A stretch of DNA of 64,000 bases from Desulfocapsa sp. (GTDB lineage Bacteria; Desulfobacterota; Desulfobulbia; Desulfobulbales; Desulfocapsaceae), in NCBI GenBank assembly GCA_022712895.1, contig JAFLJS010000028.1:1-64000 (forward strand), given 5' to 3'. The notes under the pieces were generated by a model. The model saw only the letters and a list, made by a program, of their open reading frames with translations, was not told the DNA's origin and ran no database searches. Positions 52,932 to 62,029 of this stretch are shown here, one piece after another (position 1 is the stretch's first letter; each line of letters begins with the position of its first letter). A program made the translations under genes and the position numbers.

Positions 52932-53017
52932 ACTGAGCGCTCCTTAAAAAAGTCATCACGGGCCAACAATGATGCCGATACGGTTTAAAAATTTTTATGC
53001 CAGACTATCAGCCTTTC

Positions 53018-54463
53018 TCATTCCGGCTCATCATGGCAAAGATTACAATCTTGTCGGATAACTTTTCCGAATTTCGTTGCGTGTTCATCATCATGGCAAC
53101 GAAAGCAACCAAAGCCGTCATCCGCATCCTGATGTCCTAAATGCTGACGATACGTTCCCCAGGTAACTTGCATCCTGGGCCACACATTATTGAGATAGGC
53201 CTCCAACAAAAAAGCACCTGAACGTTTAATTTCTTTCTCAAATTTTGCGACAAAATCACTGTCGTGTCGTTTAGCCATCCGTTCCAGTAAATCTTCCACA
53301 ATCCTTTCGGTGGCCTCATCCCGGCTTTTGTATTCGGTCCGTAAAACCGCGAAGCTATCTTCGCGCATACCGCCGATATCAGGATCTAACTTCTTTGAAT
53401 ACAGTCCAAAATCGACTACTTGGACCAGGCTCTCATAAACATGGGTTGGACGATTATGACAGTCAATACAATCCATTGTGCGCCATGTAAGCTCCACTCC
53501 AGCTTCTACCGCGCCATCTTTCACAGTGTACTCTTCTGTCACACCACCCGGTTTTGTAACTTTAACTCTGCCGATCTTCGTTCTTGTCTTATTGAGGGCC
53601 TGATATTCAACTTTAATTTTCTGGCTCACATGCCAGTGAATCCCTTCAAATTTGTCGGTTACTGGATTGCGACCACCAATGTGAAGGGCAATTTCCTGAA
53701 TATCCGCTTCAGATTGTTTTTCGTTTGTAAAACTAACAAATGCTTTCACCTTTTTGCCATAGAATTTTTCCGGCCAGTGACACGATTCGCAAGTGTCTCG
53801 AGCCGGACGCAGATGCTCAACTGGAGCAGGAATAGGACGGCTGAAGTCACCATCAATAACAGCCTTCACCTGCCTCAATCCTGAAAGTTTCGCCTGCACA
53901 TACCAGCTCGCCCCGGAACCGATATGACAGGATACACAGGCTACTTTTGCATGAGCAGAACGCTGATAAGCCGTATATTCAGGATCCATAACTTCATGAC
54001 AAACCACACCACAGAAATACGAAGAATCAGTAAAACGATACCCCTCATAGGCTACCAGTATAAGAACCGTAGCATTGACCACCGATAAAACCAGAAAAAG
54101 CATAACTCCTTTACGGTGCTGTTTGTCAGAGAGATCGATTTTCAGATGTTCGGTATTAATCAGGCTGTCTTTAAACCATTTTTTACGCCTCATAATACAG
54201 GATAATGGAATAAGACAGAGGCCAAAAATCATCATGGCCGGCAGGAAAAGAAAAGTGAAAATTGCAAAATAATGGTTTTCGATCAACCCACTCAAATGGC
54301 CAATAAGGCCTAAAATGATCAAAGTTATGGAGACAGTGGTAAGCCCAACGCCAAAGAACCCCAATGGTGTTTTCCAGGTACAGCCCAGTAAACGGCTCCA
54401 GGCATTTCCTTTTTCACCATCTTCGTCACGTTCTTCCGTGTTTTTCTGCTTTTGGTGTGTCAT
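53018..54463 (-). CDS. Membrane-anchored multiheme cytochrome c (NapC/NirT-like)
   Basis: 481 residues. Two N-terminal membrane segments (about 35-57 and 66-88) and another at about 120-140, then a periplasmic multiheme part. Heme motifs: CVSCH, CESCH, CIDCH, CFRCH and CNLCH, plus CGVVCH with three residues between the Cys (five CX2CH and one CX3CH). The layout resembles NapC/NrfH quinol oxidising cytochromes fused to a longer heme domain. The start overlaps the stop of the gene at 54460 by four bases (ATGA), so the genes are coupled. No catalytic molybdoenzyme is present nearby. Confidence 0.88.
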   Translation of the reverse strand: MTHQKQKNTEERDEDGEKGNAWSRLLGCTWKTPLGFFGVGLTTVSITLIILGLIGHLSGLIENHYFAIFTFLFLPAMMIFGLCLIPLSCIMRRKKWFKDSLINTEHLKIDLSDKQHRKGVMLFLVLSVVNATVLILVAYEGYRFTDSSYFCGVVCHEVMDPEYTAYQRSAHAKVACVSCHIGSGASWYVQAKLSGLRQVKAVIDGDFSRPIPAPVEHLRPARDTCESCHWPEKFYGKKVKAFVSFTNEKQSEADIQEIALHIGGRNPVTDKFEGIHWHVSQKIKVEYQALNKTRTKIGRVKVTKPGGVTEEYTVKDGAVEAGVELTWRTMDCIDCHNRPTHVYESLVQVVDFGLYSKKLDPDIGGMREDSFAVLRTEYKSRDEATERIVEDLLERMAKRHDSDFVAKFEKEIKRSGAFLLEAYLNNVWPRMQVTWGTYRQHLGHQDADDGFGCFRCHDDEHATKFGKVIRQDCNLCHDEPE

Positions 54464-55389
54464 ACATCTCCCCCATGTAGACCTTTTTGTAAAACTTCCG
54501 CACCTTTTTCACCATTCTCTATAATTTTATAAAGAATCTCCTTCTGTTCGCCACCCACTTCCTCAGCTTCACAATAATCAGCAAGCAACTGCGAGTAGTT
54601 AATGATTCCGTTCAATCTATTGGTCACCTCATTCACTATTGACGCGAACTCTGCCTCTCTCCTACTGTGCGCCAGGATTTCGCTACTATTTTCCATCGGA
54701 TTGACCAGCAGCTGGTTAAATGACTCCAGCAGTGCAGTCACCTCAACACTTGAATTTCTTCCAGCTTCAAGCCATATCTCTTCCCGGTCAGTCAGCGCTT
54801 TCTTTGCTTGTTCTGCCATATCCACAAGCGGTTTGACAGATTTCTGATACAGTATAATGAGGCTGAAACAGCTAAGGGCAATAATCAGTCCCATAAGAAT
54901 CAGAGCCTGTCTTTGATACCCCATGACCCTGTTTTTCATCTCACCAATAACCACCCGGTCAACTTCAAGAAACTGTTTATTCATCTGGCGCAACTGCTTG
55001 AACACAACACTGCCTTTCTCATCATTTTGAGGAACTTCAGCAAGACTTCTCAGATTAATGACAACTCCTTCAAGGTCAATTTTGTTTATAAAAGAGAGCT
55101 TATACTGCATTGGAATCCGGCTATTTCCAAGAAGTGCCGTATATCTTACATACAACTCTTCAAACTCTTTAGCTGCTGCCAGAAGTGGTACAGCCTCTCT
55201 TTTTAAAAGCCCTTCAGTGGCCTGTTCACGGATGGTAGCATAGAAAAAGATGATACTTTCACTCTCCTGCACAAGTGCATCGTAATCCCGCATGGAACGA
55301 TTCTGCTGAACTCCCGTAAAAATGAGAATTGCCAGCAAAATGGCAATGGCCAGAAAGGTTACAACACTTAATCTACGCAGTGATCTCAT
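54460..55389 (-). CDS. Membrane protein with degenerate histidine-kinase dimerisation domain
   Basis: About 309 residues. The ATG at 55389 overlaps the 3' end of the FtsH-like gene and has GAGGGAG upstream. Membrane segments at about 10-32 and 180-200 flank a helical periplasmic region, followed by a HAMP-like stretch. The C-terminal ~70 residues resemble a phosphoacceptor (DHp) helix pair: EFASIVNEVTNRLNGIINYSQLL. The usual His-Glu is absent (Glu-Val) and there is no ATPase domain. It therefore cannot be a kinase by itself; it could be a sensor or scaffold that pairs with the kinase at 59742, or a target of FtsH. Confidence 0.75.
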   Translation of the reverse strand: MRSLRRLSVVTFLAIAILLAILIFTGVQQNRSMRDYDALVQESESIIFFYATIREQATEGLLKREAVPLLAAAKEFEELYVRYTALLGNSRIPMQYKLSFINKIDLEGVVINLRSLAEVPQNDEKGSVVFKQLRQMNKQFLEVDRVVIGEMKNRVMGYQRQALILMGLIIALSCFSLIILYQKSVKPLVDMAEQAKKALTDREEIWLEAGRNSSVEVTALLESFNQLLVNPMENSSEILAHSRREAEFASIVNEVTNRLNGIINYSQLLADYCEAEEVGGEQKEILYKIIENGEKGAEVLQKGLHGGDV

Positions 55390-57250
55390 CAACAACTCCC
55401 TCTGCTTCAGCGCAATGATCTCTGGCGCTACAACTACTACAGGTATCACCGGGCTCTTCAATAGCTGCTGCTTCCTTCTTCATGCTGCACTCCACTATGA
55501 TATCAAACTCTTCTCCATCCAGAGTCTCGACCTGTAGAAGGATCTCGGCAAGATTCTTCAAAAGACACTGTTCACGTTTTAAAATTCGTATTGCTTCGGC
55601 GTAACATTCTGTGAGCAAGTTGGCAACTTCCTGATCAATAAAGCTTGCCGTATCATGTCCCATGGGCAAACGTCCACCAGCACCTTCTATAAAACCACCG
55701 CTGTCGATGGAAAAAGCCTGCGGCCCCATTTTAGGGCTCATCCCCCACTTACAAACCATATCGGTGGCAATTTGTGTGGCTGTTAGCAGATCTCCCTGAG
55801 CACCAGTAGTCTGCTGTTTAAAAACAAGCTCTTCAGCAGCTCGCCCGCCCATAAGAACAATGATTTTACTGATCAGGTATTGCCTTGAAAATGCGGGATG
55901 ATCACTTACAGGCACCTGCTGTGTCTGACCAAGAGCCATACCTCTGGGTACAATCGTAATTTTATGCAAAGGATCAGAGTCCGGTAACTTATTGGCAAGA
56001 ATACCGTGTCCAGCTTCATGGTAAGCAAGAACATTACGGTCGTGATCTGACATCACCATTCCTTTACGCTCAACCCCCATAAGAATTCTATCTCGTGCCT
56101 TTTCAAAATCCACATTCACAACTCTGTCTTTGCCAAGCCTTGCTGCCATCAGTGCAGCTTCATTAACAAGATTGGCAAGCTCGGCTCCGGTAAAACCAGG
56201 AGTTGCTTTGGCAATAAGCTCAAAATCAATTTCAGGATCAAGCCGCACATTCTGGCCATGAACTTCCAGAATCTTCTTTCGCCCCTTTACGTCTGGTGCC
56301 AGGATATTAATCTGTCTGTCAAAGCGCCCCGGACGTTTCAGGGCTGAATCGAGGATATCCGGTCTGTTGGTGGCAGCCAGAACAACAATAGGTTCATCCG
56401 TTGCAAAACCATCCATCTCAACAAGCAGAGCATTGAGTGTCTGTCCACGCTCCTCTTGACCGCCTGCCGAAGCACCACCGCTTCTGCTTGCGCCGACTGC
56501 ATCAATTTCATCTATAAAAACGATACAGGGTGAGTTCTTTTTTGCCTCTTTGAAAAGATCACGAACCCGGGATGCTCCAACGCCAACAAACATCTCCACA
56601 AAATCAGAACCACTAAAACTATAAAAGGGGACACCTGCTTCTCCCGCAACCGCCTTGGCAAGTAAGGTTTTTCCAGTACCAGGAGGACCCTGAAGAAGAA
56701 TACCCCTTGGGATAGTTGCTCCAATTTTCCTGAAACTATCAGGAGACTTCAGAAATGAAACGATTTCTTCAAGTTCTTCTTTGGCCTCTGGAATTCCGGC
56801 AATATCGTCAAAACTCACTTTTAAATCAGCCGGGTCCTGTCCCACTAGCTTGTCGCTGGCAAAAGTAGATTCATCCTCATCATCTTTATGCCGCAGCGAC
56901 CACCACACAATCAATACCAGCGCCACGATAAACACTGAGATTGCTGTCATATAAATAAGAGTAAAGCGATCTTCCTTAACAATTACCCTGATATTTTTCT
57001 CTTTCACTCTCTCAAGGAATTTGCCGACATCCGGGACAGTTGTAACAAAGGTGTGTTTTTCACGATCGGTAAAAGCAACCCGATTCCCTGTGAATTCAAG
57101 CGTGGCGATCTGATCATTATTAAGACGTTCAACAAGTTCGCTGTAGTCCTGACTGGGATGGCGATGCTCCATAAACCAGAGCATCCCCATAAAAAGGGCA
57201 AGGATCAGAAAAAGAAAGCTGACAAGAAGATTACGAACAAGAATTGCCAT
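55373..57250 (-). CDS. ftsH: Second FtsH-type AAA zinc protease with Cys-rich tail
   Basis: About 625 residues from the ATG at 57250 (MAILVRNLL), with GGAG 10-11 bases upstream. Membrane segment at about 7-27, a periplasmic domain of about 85 residues, second segment at about 115-135, then the AAA core: [52 protein letters not shown] and the M41 site [13 protein letters not shown]. The last ~35 residues contain a [10 protein letters not shown] motif not present in the window's other FtsH. It is the second gene after the sigma-54 promoter and sits in the cytochrome operon; it could control turnover of its membrane subunits. Divergent from the ftsH at 11992. Confidence 0.9.
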   Translation of the reverse strand: MAILVRNLLVSFLFLILALFMGMLWFMEHRHPSQDYSELVERLNNDQIATLEFTGNRVAFTDREKHTFVTTVPDVGKFLERVKEKNIRVIVKEDRFTLIYMTAISVFIVALVLIVWWSLRHKDDEDESTFASDKLVGQDPADLKVSFDDIAGIPEAKEELEEIVSFLKSPDSFRKIGATIPRGILLQGPPGTGKTLLAKAVAGEAGVPFYSFSGSDFVEMFVGVGASRVRDLFKEAKKNSPCIVFIDEIDAVGASRSGGASAGGQEERGQTLNALLVEMDGFATDEPIVVLAATNRPDILDSALKRPGRFDRQINILAPDVKGRKKILEVHGQNVRLDPEIDFELIAKATPGFTGAELANLVNEAALMAARLGKDRVVNVDFEKARDRILMGVERKGMVMSDHDRNVLAYHEAGHGILANKLPDSDPLHKITIVPRGMALGQTQQVPVSDHPAFSRQYLISKIIVLMGGRAAEELVFKQQTTGAQGDLLTATQIATDMVCKWGMSPKMGPQAFSIDSGGFIEGAGGRLPMGHDTASFIDQEVANLLTECYAEAIRILKREQCLLKNLAEILLQVETLDGEEFDIIVECSMKKEAAAIEEPGDTCSSCSARDHCAEAEGVVDEITA

Positions 57251-57449
57251 GGTTTTATAGCTCCGAAATCGTATAAGTATTTTCAAAAAGGTCAGGTGCG
57301 TGGAACCTGACAGAAGAAATGCTGCCTCTTCGAAAAGTATATGAAAAAAGCCGGGAGATATCAAATCTCACCGGCTTCTTTTCTATGATTTCGTTATTTC
57401 CATTCAATACTGAAGAGCACCAGAAGTGCTTTGGAGAAAAATTCAACAA

Positions 57450-57674
57450 TTACATTCCACTCACTGCTTTGAACCATCCCCCAACCAGTTGCAGCGGCCC
57501 ACCAGCCTGAAACATGGCACTGGCAATACAAGCAAGGCTCCAAAGACCAACAACTCCTGTGAAGGCAGCGATAGAACCGATGATAACCTTATCTATCTCT
57601 GTTGCTACGCTGGTTCTGGATTTATCAGTTGCTTGGGATTTGCTTTGTACTTTTGTCATTGTTGTGTCAGTCAT
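57450..57674 (-). CDS. Small membrane protein at the head of the sigma-54 operon
   Basis: 74 residues. A charged, Ser/Thr/Lys-rich N terminus of about 28 residues, then one or two hydrophobic segments (VIIGSIAAFTGVVGLWSLAC and the following stretch to GGP) and a short tail. No family recognised. AAAGGAGAG lies seven bases before the ATG. First gene after the -24/-12 promoter, so probably expressed with the FtsH and cytochrome genes. Confidence 0.75.
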   Translation of the reverse strand: MTDTTMTKVQSKSQATDKSRTSVATEIDKVIIGSIAAFTGVVGLWSLACIASAMFQAGGPLQLVGGWFKAVSGM

Positions 57675-57740
57675 GGTGTCTCTCCTTTCTGGATTATGGT
57701 GTTTGCTTTTTTGTTTCCATTTTGCTTATGCCTTTTACAT

Positions 57741-57756
57741 AGCAGATATCGTGCCA
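57741..57756 (-). promoter_or_regulatory. Sigma-54 (-24/-12) promoter of the FtsH/cytochrome operon
   Basis: On the minus strand TGGCAC (57756-57751), five bases, CTGCT (57745-57741). GG and GC are ten bases apart, matching the RpoN consensus with one substitution in the -12 box. It lies about 67 bases before the ATG of the 74-residue gene and downstream of an NtrC-type regulator gene. Confidence 0.78.
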
Positions 57757-57904
57757 AACACTGCACTTTCAGATAAAAAAAACGACACAAACACTACAAC
57801 CCTGTTATCACTGAACATAACACGTACACAGCCCCACCAAAGTTACTGCATTAGAAGAAGAGGAGGTCAGACACCATTGCGACAAGTGTCCCGGAATCGT
57901 CCCG

Positions 57905-57950
57905 CACCTGTCCCGAAAGCGTCCCGGTCGCTACACTTTCGGGACAGGTG
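57905..57950. promoter_or_regulatory. 15-bp inverted repeat, candidate activator sites
   Basis: CACCTGTCCCGAAAG (57905-57919) and its exact inverse (57936-57950) are 16 bases apart. More GTCCCG half-sites lie between and beside them (57888-57926). They are about 150-195 bases upstream of the sigma-54 promoter, the usual place for NtrC-family binding. A related 10-bp inverted pair (GTGCGACACC/GGTGTCGCAC) sits inside the regulator gene at 58141-58178. Confidence 0.6.
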
Positions 57951-57966
57951 TTCGAAATCAGGATAG

Positions 57967-59739
57967 TCAGTCCTGAATATTATATTTCTGCATCTGTCGG
58001 TAAAGGGTGGAACGGGCGATCCCCAGCAAGCGTGCGGCTTTGGCTTTATTGCCTCGAGCCTGCTTGAGAGCAGCCAAAATCTGCTCATCTTCTTGAGGGT
58101 ATCCGGGAGTCGCTACAGGAGGAGGGATTATCAAGTTTGCGTGCGACACCGTCTGCACGGGCGGGACAGGTGTCGCACGGTGTTGCATTTCATCGGGAAA
58201 ATGTTCCAGAAGCAGAAGGGAATGATTACACAAGACGCAAGCCCTTTCCATAATGTGTCGCAACTCTCGTACATTGCCTGGCCAACTGTAATTGACAAGG
58301 CAAGCCATGGCCTGGTCGGAAATAGCAGCAATTTTTTTATGCAGTTGCTCACGAAAAACTTCAAGGAAATGATTGGCCAGAAGTGGGATGCCATTGATTC
58401 GATCGCGTAGGGGCGGGAGTTTTACCTCTATTACTTTGAGACGATAATACAAATCTTCCCTGAATTTGCCCTCTTCCACCATTTTATGAAAATCAACATT
58501 GGTTGCCGCAATTACCCGCACATCAACCTGTATTGGAGTGTCTCCACCAACAGGAGTAAAGGTTTTATCCTGCAGAAATCTGAGAAGCAGTAGTTGCGTT
58601 CGAGGGGAAATATCACCAATTTCATCGAGAAAGAGTGTTCCACCATCCGCCTGGAGTAACCTTCCGCCCCGGCTCCTCTCGGCACCGGTAAATGCTCCCT
58701 TGAGATGTCCAAAAAGTTCACTCTCAAGAAGATTTTCTGCTACAGATACACAATCTATTTTAATAAGTGCTTTGTCCGATCGTGGACTCTCTGCATGCAG
58801 TGCCTCAGCAGCCAGTTCTTTGCCAGTCCCCGATTCTCCGGTAATAAGAACGGCGGTATCAACTTTACCAATATTTTCTATCAGTCGATACACATCCTGC
58901 ATGACCTCACTGGAGCCGACATATCCGTGAAACCGGTTCCGTTGTTTTTTATTTTCCTGTGGTAAATCGCTGCTGAGATCACGGGCAACAATGACCACTC
59001 CCTGAAATTCTTCTTCATTACCTCTCAAGGGTGAAGCATTGAGGCTGATCATCCTTACAGAATTATCGCCACTGCGGCACTCTATAAGGTGTTTACGTAC
59101 TTCCATCCTGCTTTCCACCACAGTACGGGCATCATGAAGACAGGCAAGACCAACGTCATCCGGTAAATCATTAAGATTCGTTACCTTCTCAGCGCTTCTT
59201 TCTGCCAACCATAATTCTGCAGTTTCATTCAGTTGTACGATATTCATATCGGCATCAACAGTGATAATGGCATCACTGACAGATCGGAATATCGTCTCCA
59301 GATACTGACGATACGTTTCGTTTTCCCGTTGTAAATGTTCCGCTTTGTTTTCTAGATACCAGTGTTTTAAAGCCTGGCTAGTAAAATGAAGGAGCGTATC
59401 CTTGTTGACTGGTTTTGAGATATAATCAAAGGCTCCATGCCGGACGGACTCTGCCGCAGATTCAAGGTTTGGAAACCCGGTAACCATTACAATTGGACAT
59501 TTGATACCCGCTTCTCGCAGTTTTTTTAACAAATCGGTACCACATGGTCCGATAAGGACAATATCACTGATAATCAGATCGTAAGAAACTGTTTCAATGG
59601 CCTCCAGGGCTTCATCAAAAGTGGAAACGGCTTTCACATATTCATATCCTGCCGAATTTAAAAATATTTCAAAGGTTTGCCGAATGGATTCTTCATCATC
59701 AACAATAAGAATATTAGATGCCAATATTTCCTGTTTCAT
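57967..59739 (-). CDS. NtrC-family sigma-54-dependent response regulator
   Basis: 590 residues. Receiver (about 10-125; NILIVDDEESIRQTFEIFL, Asp in YDLIISDIVLIG), PAS (about 145-260), AAA activator domain (GESGTGKELAAEALH; GAFTGA in LKGAFTGAERSRGG; DEIGDIS) and a Fis-type HTH at the C terminus (NKAKAARLLGIARSTLYRQM). It activates RpoN promoters; the likely target is the -24/-12 promoter 211 bases downstream of its stop. Its kinase is encoded immediately upstream (59742), with two bases between. Confidence 0.95.
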   Translation of the reverse strand: MKQEILASNILIVDDEESIRQTFEIFLNSAGYEYVKAVSTFDEALEAIETVSYDLIISDIVLIGPCGTDLLKKLREAGIKCPIVMVTGFPNLESAAESVRHGAFDYISKPVNKDTLLHFTSQALKHWYLENKAEHLQRENETYRQYLETIFRSVSDAIITVDADMNIVQLNETAELWLAERSAEKVTNLNDLPDDVGLACLHDARTVVESRMEVRKHLIECRSGDNSVRMISLNASPLRGNEEEFQGVVIVARDLSSDLPQENKKQRNRFHGYVGSSEVMQDVYRLIENIGKVDTAVLITGESGTGKELAAEALHAESPRSDKALIKIDCVSVAENLLESELFGHLKGAFTGAERSRGGRLLQADGGTLFLDEIGDISPRTQLLLLRFLQDKTFTPVGGDTPIQVDVRVIAATNVDFHKMVEEGKFREDLYYRLKVIEVKLPPLRDRINGIPLLANHFLEVFREQLHKKIAAISDQAMACLVNYSWPGNVRELRHIMERACVLCNHSLLLLEHFPDEMQHRATPVPPVQTVSHANLIIPPPVATPGYPQEDEQILAALKQARGNKAKAARLLGIARSTLYRQMQKYNIQD

Positions 59740-59741
59740 GG

Positions 59742-60896
59742 TTAATTCACCGCCGGTAGTTCTATGATCATCTCTGTATACTTATTGAGAATTGAATTAA
59801 CCCGCATGTTGCCCCCGTGGTCTTTTACTATTCCATAACTGATGCTAAGGCCAAGTCCCGTCCCCTCACCTGGTGGCTTAGTGGTGAAAAACGGTTCAAA
59901 CAAACGCTCCAAAAGAGATTGTGGAAGGCCTGTCCCATAATCTTTAATACTGATAAGAACATATTTTTCCTTCTCACGTGTTTGAGGCTGACAAGATATT
60001 TTAATTATTTTTTTATCGTTAAACCCCTCATATCTTGCATTTAAAGCATATCGGCTATTACTGACAAGGTTTAGAATTACCTGCTGCAACTGCGTATGGT
60101 CAGCAATCACAGAAAGCACCTCGTTGGAAAAGTCAGTCTCAACTGTGATACCATCTCTACGCAACTGATGCAGCGTCAGGGCAAGACTGTCTTCCACTAC
60201 TTTTACTGGGTTAACTGGGATTTGTGCATTACTCTGAGCCTTGGCAAAGGAGAGCAGATTACGGGTGATGGAGGCAATTCGTTCGCCTTCTCTGATAATC
60301 TTTTGCACAATGCTCACTCCGGCATCGTTTAGATTGTGATTATCGAGAAGAATTTGAGCGAAATTAATAACACCGGTGATGGGGTTGTTCACCTCATGGG
60401 CAACACCAGCAGCGAGTTCGCCGATACCGGCTAATTTTGCGGTACGAATGGAGTCAACTTTTTGGATTTCATCCCTGTTGAGGGCCCGGGCAAAGAACAT
60501 GATTTTATCAATTTCACCATTATCCTTTCTCACAGGGAGGATAGATACTGAATATTCACCGGAAAACCCTGGCAACCGACTGGTTTCTTCTTTTGGCTGA
60601 CAGGTTTTCAAGAATTCTTCTAAAGGGCATTTTATGTGCGGCCACTTCCCGCCATGCACTACTTTGCAGATTCCCTGCCCTATGATCTCTTCTCTGGTTT
60701 TGCCAGTAGCCTGGAGGGCTGCTGCGTTCACTTCAATGATTATACCATCGGGTTTCACCACAAGCAGTGGATCTGGCAGGGCATCAAAAAGCTGTTCCCA
60801 GGTTCCGGCATGGCATGTCTTACCAGGACGGCAACATTTACGTCTTGTATTTTCACTGGTACTTACTGCTGGGTCACTCTCAGCTATTTCTGTCAT
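59742..60896 (-). CDS. Soluble PAS histidine kinase, partner of the NtrC-type regulator
   Basis: 384 residues, no membrane segment. The N terminus has a Cys cluster (RRKCCRPGKTCHAG), then PAS (about 30-145), phosphoacceptor domain with VAHEVNNPITGVINFAQILL and HATPase ([30 protein letters not shown]). It probably senses a cytoplasmic redox or metabolic signal through PAS and/or the Cys cluster. It is directly upstream of the sigma-54 regulator gene in one operon. Confidence 0.92.
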   Translation of the reverse strand: MTEIAESDPAVSTSENTRRKCCRPGKTCHAGTWEQLFDALPDPLLVVKPDGIIIEVNAAALQATGKTREEIIGQGICKVVHGGKWPHIKCPLEEFLKTCQPKEETSRLPGFSGEYSVSILPVRKDNGEIDKIMFFARALNRDEIQKVDSIRTAKLAGIGELAAGVAHEVNNPITGVINFAQILLDNHNLNDAGVSIVQKIIREGERIASITRNLLSFAKAQSNAQIPVNPVKVVEDSLALTLHQLRRDGITVETDFSNEVLSVIADHTQLQQVILNLVSNSRYALNARYEGFNDKKIIKISCQPQTREKEKYVLISIKDYGTGLPQSLLERLFEPFFTTKPPGEGTGLGLSISYGIVKDHGGNMRVNSILNKYTEMIIELPAVN

Positions 60897-60985
60897 ATTG
60901 AGCGAAGATGTAGAAGGAATGGAAGTAGAATTCGGGCCTTAGGAAAGAGTATACCACACCGAGGTAGTGTTTTTGAAAGAAAAAC

Positions 60986-61612
60986 TTAAGAAACGAATGC
61001 GAGACGAACACCAAACGCAAGGAACAGCACACCAGCAAGGGTTTTCAGTAGACGTTGAACAAAGGTAGTTGCCTTTATTTTTTCACTTATGGTTGATGCA
61101 AACAAGGCAAAGATGATATTAACGACAGTTCCGTTAATATTAAAAATCAAACCGAGAAAAAGAAACACTCCAGCTGGAAAGTCAGCAGCAGGCCTTACAA
61201 ACTGAGGAAGCAAAGCAAGAAAGAAGAGTGCAACTTTGGGATTTAAAACATTGATCAAAACGGCCTGTCGAAAAATAACTCCCAGTGGAAGCACTGTACC
61301 TCTCTGCACTTGCAGCTCTTTTTGTTTAAGGCTGAGCAGGGTACTTATTCCCAGATAGAATAGATAGGCTGCACCGATATACTTGACCACAGTAAACAAA
61401 AACGAAGAGGAAACCATAATAACAGATAAACCAAAAGCTGCGGCCACAACATGCACAAGACAGCCGGCACCAATACCCAATGCGGCAATAGCACCCGCCT
61501 TTTTCCCCTGCACAGCACTACGACTGATAATGTAGAGCAAGTCGGGTCCCGGAGTAATATTTAAAATCAGCCCGGCAACGACAAACAATCCAAGATCTGT
61601 TACACCATCCAT
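60986..61612 (-). CDS. LysE/RhtB-family amino acid exporter
   Basis: 208 residues with six membrane helices. The N-terminal LILNITPGPDLLYIISRSAVQGKKAG is the LysE/RhtB signature; FRQAVLINVLNPKVALFFLALLPQFV is the second conserved stretch. It exports amino acids or derivatives. It follows the HAD-like gene by nine bases on the same strand. Confidence 0.93.
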   Translation of the reverse strand: MDGVTDLGLFVVAGLILNITPGPDLLYIISRSAVQGKKAGAIAALGIGAGCLVHVVAAAFGLSVIMVSSSFLFTVVKYIGAAYLFYLGISTLLSLKQKELQVQRGTVLPLGVIFRQAVLINVLNPKVALFFLALLPQFVRPAADFPAGVFLFLGLIFNINGTVVNIIFALFASTISEKIKATTFVQRLLKTLAGVLFLAFGVRLAFVS

Positions 61613-61621
61613 TACTATCCC

Positions 61622-62023
61622 CTAGCCTTTCAAAAGCATTACTTCAACGGCAGGCCCCACAATCTTCCAGTCTACACAGGGTTTATTGAAGGTGGGTGGG
61701 TGGATAAGGGGACAACCAAAAGCAGAATCATCAATATAAAGCTTACCGTATGCTTTGGGGCTGGTTGTCCAAGAGTCCTGATCAGGATTTCTGTTTATCC
61801 CATACAGTGGAATATTGTTTTTAGTAAAATAATCAACTGCGTCCTGTAAAAGATCTCCCTTTCCAGGGTCATCGGCACGCATGGTGAAGAGAACAATCTG
61901 CGCACCAAGCTCCACCCACCTTTGCAACCAGTCAACAGCTAGGGGAACAGGGTCACCAACACATGGGTAACGGTGATCAACAACTGTTCCGTCAAAATCC
62001 ACACAGATATACATGGTTGACAT
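61622..62023 (-). CDS. Small HAD-like hydrolase (BT0820 type)
   Basis: 133 residues. DFDGTVVDHRYPCVGDPVP is the HAD motif I (DXD) and LYIDDSAFG a C-terminal acidic motif IV; IVLFTMRADDPGKGD carries the motif II Thr. Such small HAD-like proteins are possible nucleotidases or phosphatases of unknown substrate. Located between rph (six bases away) and the lysE-type gene. Confidence 0.8.
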   Translation of the reverse strand: MSTMYICVDFDGTVVDHRYPCVGDPVPLAVDWLQRWVELGAQIVLFTMRADDPGKGDLLQDAVDYFTKNNIPLYGINRNPDQDSWTTSPKAYGKLYIDDSAFGCPLIHPPTFNKPCVDWKIVGPAVEVMLLKG

Positions 62024-62029
62024 CTGATT

